A stretch of 64,000 bases of DNA from Gemmatimonadales bacterium (GTDB lineage Bacteria; Gemmatimonadota; Gemmatimonadetes; Gemmatimonadales; GWC2-71-9), in contig JAHBVU010000002.1 of NCBI GenBank assembly GCA_019637315.1, positions 124,001-188,000 of the forward strand. Reading direction: 5' to 3'. A program made the translations under genes and the position numbers. Below the pieces are notes generated by a model, which saw only the letters and a list, made by a program, of their open reading frames with translations, did no database searches and was not told the DNA's origin. Shown piece after piece: positions 1-7,934 of this stretch; position 1 is the stretch's first letter; each line of letters opens with the position of its first letter.

Positions 1-1162
1 CTGCGAACGGCGCGGTCAGGGCGGCAAGGAGACCCCACTCGAGTCCCACCGAGCGCCCGACCAGCCATCCAATCAGAAGCCAAGTCATCGGGTAGAACAG
101 GGCGGCACCGATCACTTTGACGGTGGCGCGTGCGTCGGGATGGTCCCGCGTCAGGTAGTGCGCGGTCCGATCGACCATCCAGTAGGCGGGCAGGTGGATC
201 AGCAGGCCGGGAAGGGCGAGCGGTATGAAGATCAGGATCCGGAAGATCAGCCACCCGATCGCCCCGGCGAGATGGCGTGCGCGGGGTTTTGGCCGGGCTC
301 TCCCGGACGGATCGAGGCCAGCAAGCTGAAAGGCGCGCTCGAGCCGGTCCAAGCGTCGCACGAACCGCTCGAGCAGCGCGGCATCGTGCTGCTTGAGGGC
401 GCGGTGCCCTTCCACGACGCGGCGGCGAACTGCCCAGCTATCGTCCAGCCTCCAGGCCTTTGCGTCGGAGGCATCCGCAGCGATGACCCGATCGATCCGT
501 CGAGCCAGGTGGAGCGCCTCGTGCTCATCCGCCTGGACGACCACCGATGCCAGTCGGTCCTCGATGGCGCGAGTCAGGTCGGCGGCCGTGGTGCCGGCGG
601 GTTCGCCGTCGGCCGGCAGCATTCCGGGGTCGACCAGCAACGGTTCACCGAAGTACACCAGAACCGAACTCCTGAACTTCATCTTGTCGCTATAGTCGAG
701 GCCCACGGGGATGATGGCCACCGGGGCTGCCGTGCCTGCGCCGAGCGCAATCCGGGCTGCTCCCGTCTTGAAGGGGCGGAGCCGACTCTCGCTATGGCTG
801 GCGCCTTCGGGCGCAATCGCGATCGCGCCGTCGCGCTCGAGGATTTCGCGAGCCCGTTTGAAGGTCGCACGGTTCTTGGTCATGTCCGCGGCGTCCTGGG
901 TACGAAAGACGGGAATCGCATCCATGGCGCGTACGAACCAACCGATCACCGGCATCCGGAAGAGCGGCTCCTTGGCAAGAAAGGAAACCGGTCGTGGGGC
1001 GTAGCACAGGACCAGCAGCGGGTCGATCAACGCATTGGGGTGGTTGATGACGAACAGGACGGGGCCGTGGGGCGGAATGTGCTCGAGCCCGGCAATTTCG
1101 ATCCGCCGGAAAAACAGCTCCAGCACCCAGGTGAAAAACGCCTGCAGGGTGGAGCGGACCAT
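1..1162 (-). CDS. Lysophospholipid acyltransferase (PlsC-like), 3' end cut by window
   Basis: Reading leftward from the ATG at 1162 gives at least 387 residues with no stop before the window edge, so the C-terminus is missing. Residues 40-48 read NHPNALIDP, an acyltransferase block I with His41 and Asp47; the spacing is H-X5-D rather than the classic H-X4-D. Further on is APEGASHSESRLRPF, the block III glycerol-phosphate binding region. Two hydrophobic stretches lie near the end of the visible part. Known family role: transfer of an acyl chain to lysophosphatidic acid or a similar acceptor at the inner membrane. The start lies 3 nt after the rlmN stop, so the two genes are probably one minus-strand operon. 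The exact acceptor lipid cannot be told from sequence. Confidence 0.85.
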   Translation of the reverse strand, partial: MVRSTLQAFFTWVLELFFRRIEIAGLEHIPPHGPVLFVINHPNALIDPLLVLCYAPRPVSFLAKEPLFRMPVIGWFVRAMDAIPVFRTQDAADMTKNRATFKRAREILERDGAIAIAPEGASHSESRLRPFKTGAARIALGAGTAAPVAIIPVGLDYSDKMKFRSSVLVYFGEPLLVDPGMLPADGEPAGTTAADLTRAIEDRLASVVVQADEHEALHLARRIDRVIAADASDAKAWRLDDSWAVRRRVVEGHRALKQHDAALLERFVRRLDRLERAFQLAGLDPSGRARPKPRARHLAGAIGWLIFRILIFIPLALPGLLIHLPAYWMVDRTAHYLTRDHPDARATVKVIGAALFYPMTWLLIGWLVGRSVGLEWGLLAALTAPFA

Positions 1163-1165
1163 GGC

Positions 1166-2236
1166 TCAGCCGGGTCGCCCGACCGCCGCCGTCGCGTCTC
1201 GCCGCCGCTTGGCCTCGAGTTCGACGTAGAGCTGGCCGCAGGCGGCGTTGATGTCGAGCCCGCGGCTCCGGCGCACCACGGCTTCGATGCCGACGGACCG
1301 AAGCCGATCGGCAAAGGCACGAATCCGGTTGCCCGAGCTGGGAGTCAGACCCGGCGAACCGCCCGGGTGGAGCGGCAGCAGGTTGACATGCGCAGCAAGA
1401 GAGCGGGCCAGGTGCGCCAGTGCATCGGCATCCGCGTCCCGGTCGTTGCGCCCCTGGATCAGGACGTACTCGAAGGTGACCCGTCGCCCGAACTTCCTGG
1501 CCGCCTCGATGACCTCGGCTAGCGGGTACTTCTTCTCGATCGGCATCAGCGCGAGACGCTCCTCGGGGTGGGGCGAGTGGAGCGAGATGGCCAGGCGAAA
1601 CTGTTCGGGGCGCTGGCGCAGGGCTTCCATACCCGGTACGATGCCGACCGTCGAGACCGTAATATGTCGCGCCCCGATGCCGAAACCACGCTCGTCATTC
1701 AGGATCGACAGCGTCGTGGACACCGCCGGCCAGTTGAGCAGGGGTTCACCCATGCCCATGAATACGATGTTGGTCGGTTTGTCCGCCGGATTCCGGATCA
1801 CGATTTCCCGCACCTGGGCGGCGATCTCGGCCGGCGTGAGATTGCGGCGGAACCCCATCCGCCCGGTGGCGCAGAAGACGCACCCAAGTGCACAGCCTGC
1901 CTGTGACGAGATGCAGAGCGTCCGGCGCGTCCCGCTCGGGATCAGCACCGACTCGATCGCCTCCTGATCGGCCAGACGCCACAGGTACTTCTGGGTTCCG
2001 TCCTGCGAGACCTGGTGCGACGCTACCTCGAGTCTCGTCAGGGGCAGGGCTGTCTCGAGATCGACTCGGAGGCTGGCGGGAAGTTCGGTGGCGTCATTCC
2101 AGGCGCCGATCGGGTTGAGCCAGAGACGTCGCGCAATCTGCTCGGCACGGTAGCTGGGAAGACCGCGCTCACGGACCCACCGCTCCACCCGCGCGTAGCC
2201 CTCGGATGGTGCCAGGTCCAGGATCGAATCAGCCAT
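1166..2236 (-). CDS. rlmN: 23S rRNA (adenine2503-C2)/tRNA methyltransferase RlmN
   Basis: A 356-residue radical-SAM protein of normal RlmN length. The iron-sulfur motif CALGCVFC supplies Cys115, Cys119 and Cys122 (C-X3-C-X2-C). The C-terminal segment LDINAACGQL carries the conserved Cys near residue 341 that forms the methyl-transfer intermediate in this family. RlmN methylates A2503 of 23S rRNA and A37 of some tRNAs. It heads a minus-strand pair with the acyltransferase. Reading on the minus strand, TACCTTTC (2248 to 2241) lies only a few bases before the ATG, so the transcript may be leaderless (inference). It is divergent from aspS. Confidence 0.95.
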   Translation of the reverse strand: MADSILDLAPSEGYARVERWVRERGLPSYRAEQIARRLWLNPIGAWNDATELPASLRVDLETALPLTRLEVASHQVSQDGTQKYLWRLADQEAIESVLIPSGTRRTLCISSQAGCALGCVFCATGRMGFRRNLTPAEIAAQVREIVIRNPADKPTNIVFMGMGEPLLNWPAVSTTLSILNDERGFGIGARHITVSTVGIVPGMEALRQRPEQFRLAISLHSPHPEERLALMPIEKKYPLAEVIEAARKFGRRVTFEYVLIQGRNDRDADADALAHLARSLAAHVNLLPLHPGGSPGLTPSSGNRIRAFADRLRSVGIEAVVRRSRGLDINAACGQLYVELEAKRRRDATAAVGRPG

Positions 2237-2305
2237 GGATGAAAGGTAACCGGATCAGCGACGGTCCCGCCCGGGAAACGAGCTAACTTACCGTGTCGCA
2301 ATCGC

Positions 2306-2337
2306 TTGCCGCCGGCCGTGCTGGGGCGTTACGTTTG
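2306..2337 (+). promoter_or_regulatory. Probable aspS promoter
   Basis: TTGCCG (2306-2311), an 18-nt spacer and TACGTTTG (2330-2337). The expected start of transcription is about 2342, within a few bases of the aspS ATG at 2345, implying a leaderless or near-leaderless mRNA. No Shine-Dalgarno sequence lies before that ATG, which agrees. Called by eye only. Confidence 0.4.
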
Positions 2338-2344
2338 CACGGAT

Positions 2345-4138
2345 ATGGCGAAAGATCCTGCCGTCGAGACGGCCCTCCGAACTCACCGCGCTGGTTCCCT
2401 CAATCGATCCCATCTCGGAGCAACTGTTCGTCTGGCCGGCTGGGTGCACCGCCGACGGGACCTGGGTGGACTGATTTTCATCGATCTCCGTGACCGCGAC
2501 GGGATCGTGCAGCTGTCGTTGAGCCCTGATTGGACGTCACCCGAGGTGATGACTCGCGCCGGCATGGCCGGGGCGGAAACGGTCGTTCTGGCCACTGGAC
2601 GGGTGGAGCTGCGCCCCAACCCGGCCCGCGACGAGTCGATGGCGTCCCGCGAGGTTGAAGTGTATGTCACCGACCTCACCATCGTCGGCCCGGCCGAAAC
2701 GCCGATCATTCCTGTGGCTCGCAAAGAGAACGAGGAACTGGCGGCCGAGGATCTGCGCCTCAAGCACCGGATTCTCGACCTCCGGCGTCCGGAACTCACG
2801 GCCAATCTCGTGATGCGCCACCGGCTGGCGCAGCGCGCGCGCCAGACCCTCACTGAGCTTGGCTTTCTCGAAGTCGAGACCCCGATCCTCACCAAGCCCA
2901 CCCCGGAAGGCGCCCGTGACTATCTGGTGCCCTCGCGCGTGCATCCGGGAGAGTTCTATGCCTTGCCCCAGTCGCCGCAGATCTACAAACAGCTGCTGAT
3001 GGTGGCCGGGTATGACCGGTATTTTCAGATCGCGCGCTGTTTCCGGGACGAGGATCTCCGCGCCGATCGTCAGCCCGAGTTTACCCAGATCGATCTCGAA
3101 GCGTCGTTCGTTGACGCCGAGGACGTGATGGGCTTCATCGAGGCGGTACTGGTGGCGCTCTGGGACGAATCAGGCCATGCCATTCCGCGGCCGTTTCTTC
3201 GACTCTCACACGCGGAGGCGATGGAGCGGTTCGGGATCGACAAGCCGGACCTTCGTTACGGCCTCGAACTGGCCGACTACACCGCGGCCCTTGGCGCCGA
3301 TCGGGCCCCGTTTTTGGCCGAGGCGGGGCAGAACGGGAGCCGCTTCCGTGGCGTGATCGTTCCGGAAGCCACCGCGCTTGCTCGGAAGGACTTCGATACC
3401 CTGACGGCTGTGGCCAAGGGCGCCGGGGCCGGAGGGCTGGTCTGGCTCAAGCGGGGTGCGGATGGCTGGGAAGGGCAGGGCGCCAAGGCCGTAGGCCCAT
3501 CGTTCCTGGCAACGCTTGCCGGGCAACCCGGCGATGCCTTCCTCGCGGTGGTTGGTGCGGATACGGTGACCTCGCCCGCGCTCCACGCGGTGCGCATGGC
3601 GGTGATTCAGCGGCTCGGTCTGACGCCTACGACACCGCACGCTTTTCTCTGGGTCGTCGATTTCCCGCTCTTCGAGCCTGATCCCCAGACCGGCCAGCAC
3701 ATTTTTGTGCATCACCCGTTCACCTCGCCGCATCCGGACGACATTCCGTTTCTGGAAACCGACCCGGGACGCTGCCGGGCGATCCACTACGACGCCGTGT
3801 ACAACGGGAACGAGTTGGGGAGCGGGTCGATCCGTATTACCGATCCCGCGCTGCAGGCCAGGGTCTTTGCGCTGCTCGGTGTCGACGCCGATGAGCAGCG
3901 CCGACGCTTCGGGTTTCTACTCGATGCGCTGGGGGCTGGGTCGCCGCCGATGGGGGGCTTTGCGATCGGTTTCGATCGGGTCGCCATGCTCCTGGCCGGG
4001 GCGACCTCATTGCGGGATGTGATTGCTTTTCCCAAGACGACGGCCGCGCGCGCCTTGTTCGAAGGCGCTCCGACACGGGTCAATCCGCGAGATCTCGAGG
4101 CGTTGTCGATCACCGTTGCCGGCCCGGGCCGGTCGTAG
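2345..4138 (+). CDS. aspS: Aspartyl-tRNA synthetase
   Basis: 597 residues from the ATG at 2345, the usual size of bacterial AspRS. An N-terminal OB-fold anticodon domain (about residues 20-110) is followed by the class II core: motif 2 reads FRDEDLRADRQPEFTQ, a bacterial GAD insertion follows in the middle, and motif 3 is GGFAIGFDRVAMLL near residue 540. The enzyme charges tRNA-Asp. An in-frame start at 2306 exists, but it would add 13 unsupported residues and lies inside the probable promoter. No asparaginyl-tRNA synthetase or GatCAB gene lies here, so whether this is a discriminating or dual Asp/Asn enzyme is open. Its stop overlaps the GTG start of phoH by one base. Confidence 0.97.
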   Translation: MAKDPAVETALRTHRAGSLNRSHLGATVRLAGWVHRRRDLGGLIFIDLRDRDGIVQLSLSPDWTSPEVMTRAGMAGAETVVLATGRVELRPNPARDESMASREVEVYVTDLTIVGPAETPIIPVARKENEELAAEDLRLKHRILDLRRPELTANLVMRHRLAQRARQTLTELGFLEVETPILTKPTPEGARDYLVPSRVHPGEFYALPQSPQIYKQLLMVAGYDRYFQIARCFRDEDLRADRQPEFTQIDLEASFVDAEDVMGFIEAVLVALWDESGHAIPRPFLRLSHAEAMERFGIDKPDLRYGLELADYTAALGADRAPFLAEAGQNGSRFRGVIVPEATALARKDFDTLTAVAKGAGAGGLVWLKRGADGWEGQGAKAVGPSFLATLAGQPGDAFLAVVGADTVTSPALHAVRMAVIQRLGLTPTTPHAFLWVVDFPLFEPDPQTGQHIFVHHPFTSPHPDDIPFLETDPGRCRAIHYDAVYNGNELGSGSIRITDPALQARVFALLGVDADEQRRRFGFLLDALGAGSPPMGGFAIGFDRVAMLLAGATSLRDVIAFPKTTAARALFEGAPTRVNPRDLEALSITVAGPGRS

Positions 4139-5115
4139 TGCAGACGGAGAAACGGACCAAGATGGCGGACGAGACCGTCCAGCGATTCGGTACCGAAGGC
4201 GCGGATCCGCTGCTGCTGGCGGGGGTCAACGACGCCAACCTCGTCGAACTCGGGCGCATCCTCGGCGTTCGCGCGGCGCTTCGCGGCGATGTGCTGACGG
4301 TAAGTGGTCCGGCTGAGCAGGTCGAACGCGCCGGGGCTGTGGTGCAGGGACTCGTCGACCTGGTGCGGATGGGCGAGGAGGTCGCGCCGGACATGCTCGT
4401 CCGGATGGTGCAGGACGGGGCGTTGCCCGCTGACCTGGCAGCTCCGGGTGAGGGTCGCATTCTGCTGCCCGGGGTCCGGCGCGCCATTCTTCCCAAGACC
4501 CAGGGGCAGCGCGATTACCTCGAGGCCATTGCGCAGCATGATGTCGTGGTCGGGATTGGACCTGCGGGTACCGGGAAGACCTATCTTGCTGTAGCCAAGG
4601 CCGTGGAGGCGCTGGCCCGGAAGCGGGTGCGTCGGATCATCCTGGCCCGCCCCGCCGTCGAAGCTGGTGAGTCGCTCGGGTTCTTGCCCGGCGATCTGCA
4701 GGCCAAGGTCGATCCGTACCTGCGCCCGCTCTACGATGCGCTCGAAGACATGATGCCGCACGATCGAGTGCAAAAGGCCATCGAGAGCCGGACCATCGAG
4801 ATCGCCCCCCTCGCCTACATGCGCGGGCGCACCCTGGCGGACGCGTTCATCATCCTCGATGAAGCCCAGAACGCGACAGGTGCGCAGATGAAGATGTTCC
4901 TGACCCGCCTGGGCGTGAACAGCAAAGTCGTTGTCACGGGCGACAAGACCCAGGTCGACCTTCCGAAACGCGAGGATTCCGGGCTGATTCAGATCGAGCG
5001 GATCCTGCTCGGGATCGACGGCCTCGCTTTCTGTTACCTGACCGAAGCCGACGTGGTCCGCCATCGGCTGGTTCGCGAGATCATTCGTGCCTACGCGGAA
5101 GACCAGAGCGGCTGA
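4138..5115 (+). CDS. phoH: PhoH-like ATPase
   Basis: 325 residues from the GTG at 4138, which overlaps the aspS TAG by one base. An ATG at 4162 with GGAG 12 nt upstream is the alternative start and would give 317 residues. The Walker A motif GPAGTGKTY is near residue 141 and Walker B FIILDEAQN near 236, giving the single P-loop domain of the PhoH family after a short N-terminal domain. PhoH proteins are RNA-associated ATPases of uncertain role. The neighbour ybeY is a classic partner in bacteria and suggests a link to rRNA processing. The 3' end overlaps the longest ybeY frame by 29 nt. Confidence 0.93.
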   Translation: MQTEKRTKMADETVQRFGTEGADPLLLAGVNDANLVELGRILGVRAALRGDVLTVSGPAEQVERAGAVVQGLVDLVRMGEEVAPDMLVRMVQDGALPADLAAPGEGRILLPGVRRAILPKTQGQRDYLEAIAQHDVVVGIGPAGTGKTYLAVAKAVEALARKRVRRIILARPAVEAGESLGFLPGDLQAKVDPYLRPLYDALEDMMPHDRVQKAIESRTIEIAPLAYMRGRTLADAFIILDEAQNATGAQMKMFLTRLGVNSKVVVTGDKTQVDLPKREDSGLIQIERILLGIDGLAFCYLTEADVVRHRLVREIIRAYAEDQSG

Positions 5116-5536
5116 GCCGCCCGCCCCCGTCGTGGTGCGGGGCAATCACGCCCCGCTCGCGCGGCGTCGAGTCGAGGCTGCGGTCCGGCTGGTACTCCAG
5201 CGCGAGCGGGTTCAGGCTGCCATTGCCGTCACGTTCCTCGGACCGACCCGGATGCGAGCGCTCAATCGTCGCTGGAAGGGCCACGATCGGCCGACGGATG
5301 TCCTCGCCTTTGCCTTGCCGCAACGGGACGGCAGTCTCGTCGGAGACATCTTCGTCTGCCGGGCGGTTGCCAAGGCCGAAGCTGCGGCACGCGGTCTGTC
5401 ACTGCGCGAAGAGCTGCTGCGGCTCGTCATCCACGGAACGCTGCATGTCGCAGGCCATGATCACCCCGACGACGAGCGCCGGGTTCGGTCGCCGATGTGG
5501 CGGAGACAGGAGCGATACCTCGCGTGTCTGGTCTGA
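5087..5536 (+). CDS. ybeY: Endoribonuclease YbeY (16S rRNA maturation)
   Basis: 149 residues from a GTG at 5087; GTG codons at 5132 and 5135 are alternatives that remove the overlap with phoH and begin at the first predicted beta strand (VVVRGNH). The metal-binding signature is HGTLHVAGHDH near residues 115-125, with three His positioned as in the UPF0054/YbeY family. The preceding RPTDVLAF matches the family's PTDVLSF block. Known role: single-strand RNase needed for 16S rRNA 3'-end maturation and late-stage 70S quality control. It sits between phoH and a CNNM/CBS gene, the same order as ybeZ-ybeY-ybeX in enterobacteria. Confidence 0.93.
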   Translation: MPTRKTRAAEPPAPVVVRGNHAPLARRRVEAAVRLVLQRERVQAAIAVTFLGPTRMRALNRRWKGHDRPTDVLAFALPQRDGSLVGDIFVCRAVAKAEAAARGLSLREELLRLVIHGTLHVAGHDHPDDERRVRSPMWRRQERYLACLV

Positions 5537-6732
5537 TCGCCGCGCTGCAACTCGGAGTCGCCCCGCTGCTTGCGGGGATGTTCACGCTGTGGGCGGCGCT
5601 GATCGGTCTTGCCTCCGAAGGCGATGTTGGCCTGCCTCGGCTGCTGGCGCCGACCGGTGCCGCGGACGCCGGACAACTTTCGCCGGCCCGCGCCCTCCAT
5701 GTGACTCACCTCGCCCTGATGATGATCGCGGCATTCTTTGCCGGGCTGGCGCTTGCCTGGTGGGCCTGGCCGTTTCCACAGGCGCTGGTCAGACTGGCAC
5801 TTGGCGTGCTGTTCGTCTGGGTCGTGGGCGATCTGCTGCCGCGCCTCTGGGCCAGCAATGAGCCGGATCTCGTCCGGGTCGATGGCCGCATCGCCACGAC
5901 CACGCTGGCCGTGTTCGCGCCGATGCTGCGATTCGTCGCCTGGGCGGATCGCGGGGGTCGTCCGCTCGACGAACTCCCCTCCGCGCGCAGCTCTCACCAC
6001 GATGTGCGCGACCGTCTCTCCGGCGTCTTCAGTCTGCGCGACATGACCGTCGAGGAGGTCATGACGCCGCGGATGGACGTTTTCACGGTCGATCTCTCAG
6101 CCACTGGCGCGCAGCTGCTCGAGACGCTTCGGGCTGCCGAGCATTCCCGTCTGGTGGTCGTCGACGGCGATCCGGACAATGTCGTTGGCGTGATCTACGC
6201 CAAGGATCTGCTCGCCAGTCCCGGGCATCGCGAAGCTGCCGATTGGCACTCTCTGGTGCGCCAGGTCGAGTTTGTCCCGGAGGCCAAACGCCTCGACCGC
6301 CAGCTGCGCGACTTCCAGCGCGGCGGCGCTCATCTGGTGGTGGTCGTCGACGAGTTCGGCGGTACGGCGGGGATCGTGACGCTGGAAGATGTACTCGAGC
6401 AGATCGTGGGCGAGATTCAGGACGAATACGACACCGACGAAGCGGTCCCGATCCAGCCGACGCCCGAAGGCGCCTGGATTGTCCAGGGCAGCGTTCCGCT
6501 CGCCGACCTGGAAGCCGAACTGGATCATCACTTCGACCGCGAGGACGTCGGAACGGTCGGAGGCCTCGTCCTCGCCCTGGTCGGGCGGGTGCCCCGTGCG
6601 GGCGATTCGCTCATCGCCGGCGAGTACGTTCTGACGATCGACCAGGTGGCCCGCCGCCGGGTGCGCAGGGTGACCGTACGGCGGATTCTTGCCGCGCCCT
6701 CGGCGACGCCGTCCCCGGAGGCAGGGGCATGA
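5524..6732 (+). CDS. CNNM/CBS membrane protein (CorC/HlyC type), copy 1
   Basis: From the GTG at 5524 the protein has 402 residues; an ATG at 5497 would add nine and lengthen the overlap with ybeY. The first ~150 residues hold three or four hydrophobic segments forming a degenerate DUF21/CNNM region. A CBS pair follows, with MTVEEVMTPRMDVF at its front and VVVDEFGGTAGIVTLEDVLEQIVGEI, the hallmark of the second CBS repeat in this family. The C-terminal part is a CorC_HlyC domain (about 310-390). Such proteins are linked to Mg2+/Co2+ efflux or its regulation. It occupies the ybeX position behind ybeY but, unlike soluble YbeX/CorC, has membrane segments. Its stop overlaps the next start (ATGA). 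Confidence 0.85.
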   Translation: MSGLIAALQLGVAPLLAGMFTLWAALIGLASEGDVGLPRLLAPTGAADAGQLSPARALHVTHLALMMIAAFFAGLALAWWAWPFPQALVRLALGVLFVWVVGDLLPRLWASNEPDLVRVDGRIATTTLAVFAPMLRFVAWADRGGRPLDELPSARSSHHDVRDRLSGVFSLRDMTVEEVMTPRMDVFTVDLSATGAQLLETLRAAEHSRLVVVDGDPDNVVGVIYAKDLLASPGHREAADWHSLVRQVEFVPEAKRLDRQLRDFQRGGAHLVVVVDEFGGTAGIVTLEDVLEQIVGEIQDEYDTDEAVPIQPTPEGAWIVQGSVPLADLEAELDHHFDREDVGTVGGLVLALVGRVPRAGDSLIAGEYVLTIDQVARRRVRRVTVRRILAAPSATPSPEAGA

Positions 6733-7934
6733 TCTGGGCTGCCGTCGCCGTCGGCTTTGTGCTGACCGTGTTCGGGGTCGCGGCCTCGGCCGCGCTGATT
6801 ACCGTGAGCCGAGCCGATCTGGCCGACGCGGTGTCCCGCCGACTCCGCGGAGCGGCCGAATCCCTCGACTGGCTGCGCGATGCCGAGCGCGAGCTGGCCG
6901 CCGCCACCGCGACCACCGGATTGGGTATTGCCGTGCTGGCCGTGGGCTTGTCCGGTCTGGTCGATTGGATCACCGGTGATTTGCCGCTCTGGGGTGTGCT
7001 CGTCCTCCTGATCGGCGTTGCGCTGCCCTTCGTGCTGATGAGCGGCTACGTGCTCCCCCGGTGGCTGACCGCGCAGCGCGCCAGCCGCGCAGCCGACCTG
7101 TTCCGACCGATTCTCCGACCCTGGTCGCGTATGGTGGCCTGGGTGCTGCCGGAGCTCAAGAAGCGTCCCGTGGCCGACGTGCGGGCCCTCTGGCGTGAAG
7201 GCGCGGCAGGGGCGCTGACCGAAACGGATGAGCTGGTGATGGTCAGCAACGTGATTACCTTTGCGCAGCGACCGATCCGTGAGGTAATGACGCCACGGAC
7301 CAACCTCGCCGCCATCCCCGAAGGCGCCCAGTACGACGAGATCCATGCTGCGTTCGTGCAGAGCGGCTACAGCCGCCTGCCGGTCTATCGCGGCACCATC
7401 GACGATGTCGTCGGTATGGTGCACGTCTTCGACCTCTTCAAGATCACGCCAGCCGATCCCGTGCCGGTCCGCCCGATCGGGGCGGCGCCGGCCAGTCGCA
7501 CCTCGGGCGATGTGCTGCTCGACATGCAGCGGGAACGCCGGCATCTGACCGTCGTGCTGGACGAGTTCGGCGGGACCTTGGGGATCGTGACCCTGGAAGA
7601 CCTGCTGGAAGCAATGGTCGGCGAGATCTTCGACGAGAACGACGAGACCGCCGAGCGCCGGATCCCGGATAGTGCGCAGCCGTTCGAGACCGACGGCGGC
7701 GCCAGTCTCGATCAGGTCGAACAGCGCTTTGGCGTGGTCCTCCCGGATGGGCCGTCTCGTTCGATCGGGGGGCGGCTGGTCGAGTTGCTCGGGCGGTTTC
7801 CGCGCGCCGGCGAGCGGCTTCGCTTGAGCGGACTCGAGTTCGATATCCTGGCCGTCTCGCCCACCCGGATCGATCGGCTCGTTGTTCGCCGGATCGGGGC
7901 CGATCCCATCACCCTCGACCCGCCCGGATCGTGA
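6729..7934 (+). CDS. CNNM/CBS membrane protein (CorC/HlyC type), copy 2
   Basis: 401 residues. Hydrophobic stretches near residues 1-22, 60-80 and 88-108 form the DUF21/CNNM transmembrane part. The CBS pair starts at IREVMTPRTNLAAI and contains VVLDEFGGTLGIVTLEDLLEAMVGEI, and a CorC_HlyC domain closes the protein. It is a clear paralogue of the preceding gene with the same domain order, so the pair is probably a tandem duplication, and the two products might form a heterodimer (inference). The start overlaps the upstream stop as ATGA and the stop overlaps mgtE as GTGA, so three magnesium-type membrane proteins are translationally linked. Confidence 0.88.
   Translation: MIWAAVAVGFVLTVFGVAASAALITVSRADLADAVSRRLRGAAESLDWLRDAERELAAATATTGLGIAVLAVGLSGLVDWITGDLPLWGVLVLLIGVALPFVLMSGYVLPRWLTAQRASRAADLFRPILRPWSRMVAWVLPELKKRPVADVRALWREGAAGALTETDELVMVSNVITFAQRPIREVMTPRTNLAAIPEGAQYDEIHAAFVQSGYSRLPVYRGTIDDVVGMVHVFDLFKITPADPVPVRPIGAAPASRTSGDVLLDMQRERRHLTVVLDEFGGTLGIVTLEDLLEAMVGEIFDENDETAERRIPDSAQPFETDGGASLDQVEQRFGVVLPDGPSRSIGGRLVELLGRFPRAGERLRLSGLEFDILAVSPTRIDRLVVRRIGADPITLDPPGS

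Noticed and set aside
140-1522. Long plus-strand open frame (460 codons)
   Set aside because: It lies opposite the acyltransferase and rlmN genes, both with clear catalytic motifs; the antisense translation shows no domain and results from high GC content.
3787-5145. Long minus-strand open frame opposite aspS and phoH
   Set aside because: Shadow of two well-identified genes; no recognisable motif.
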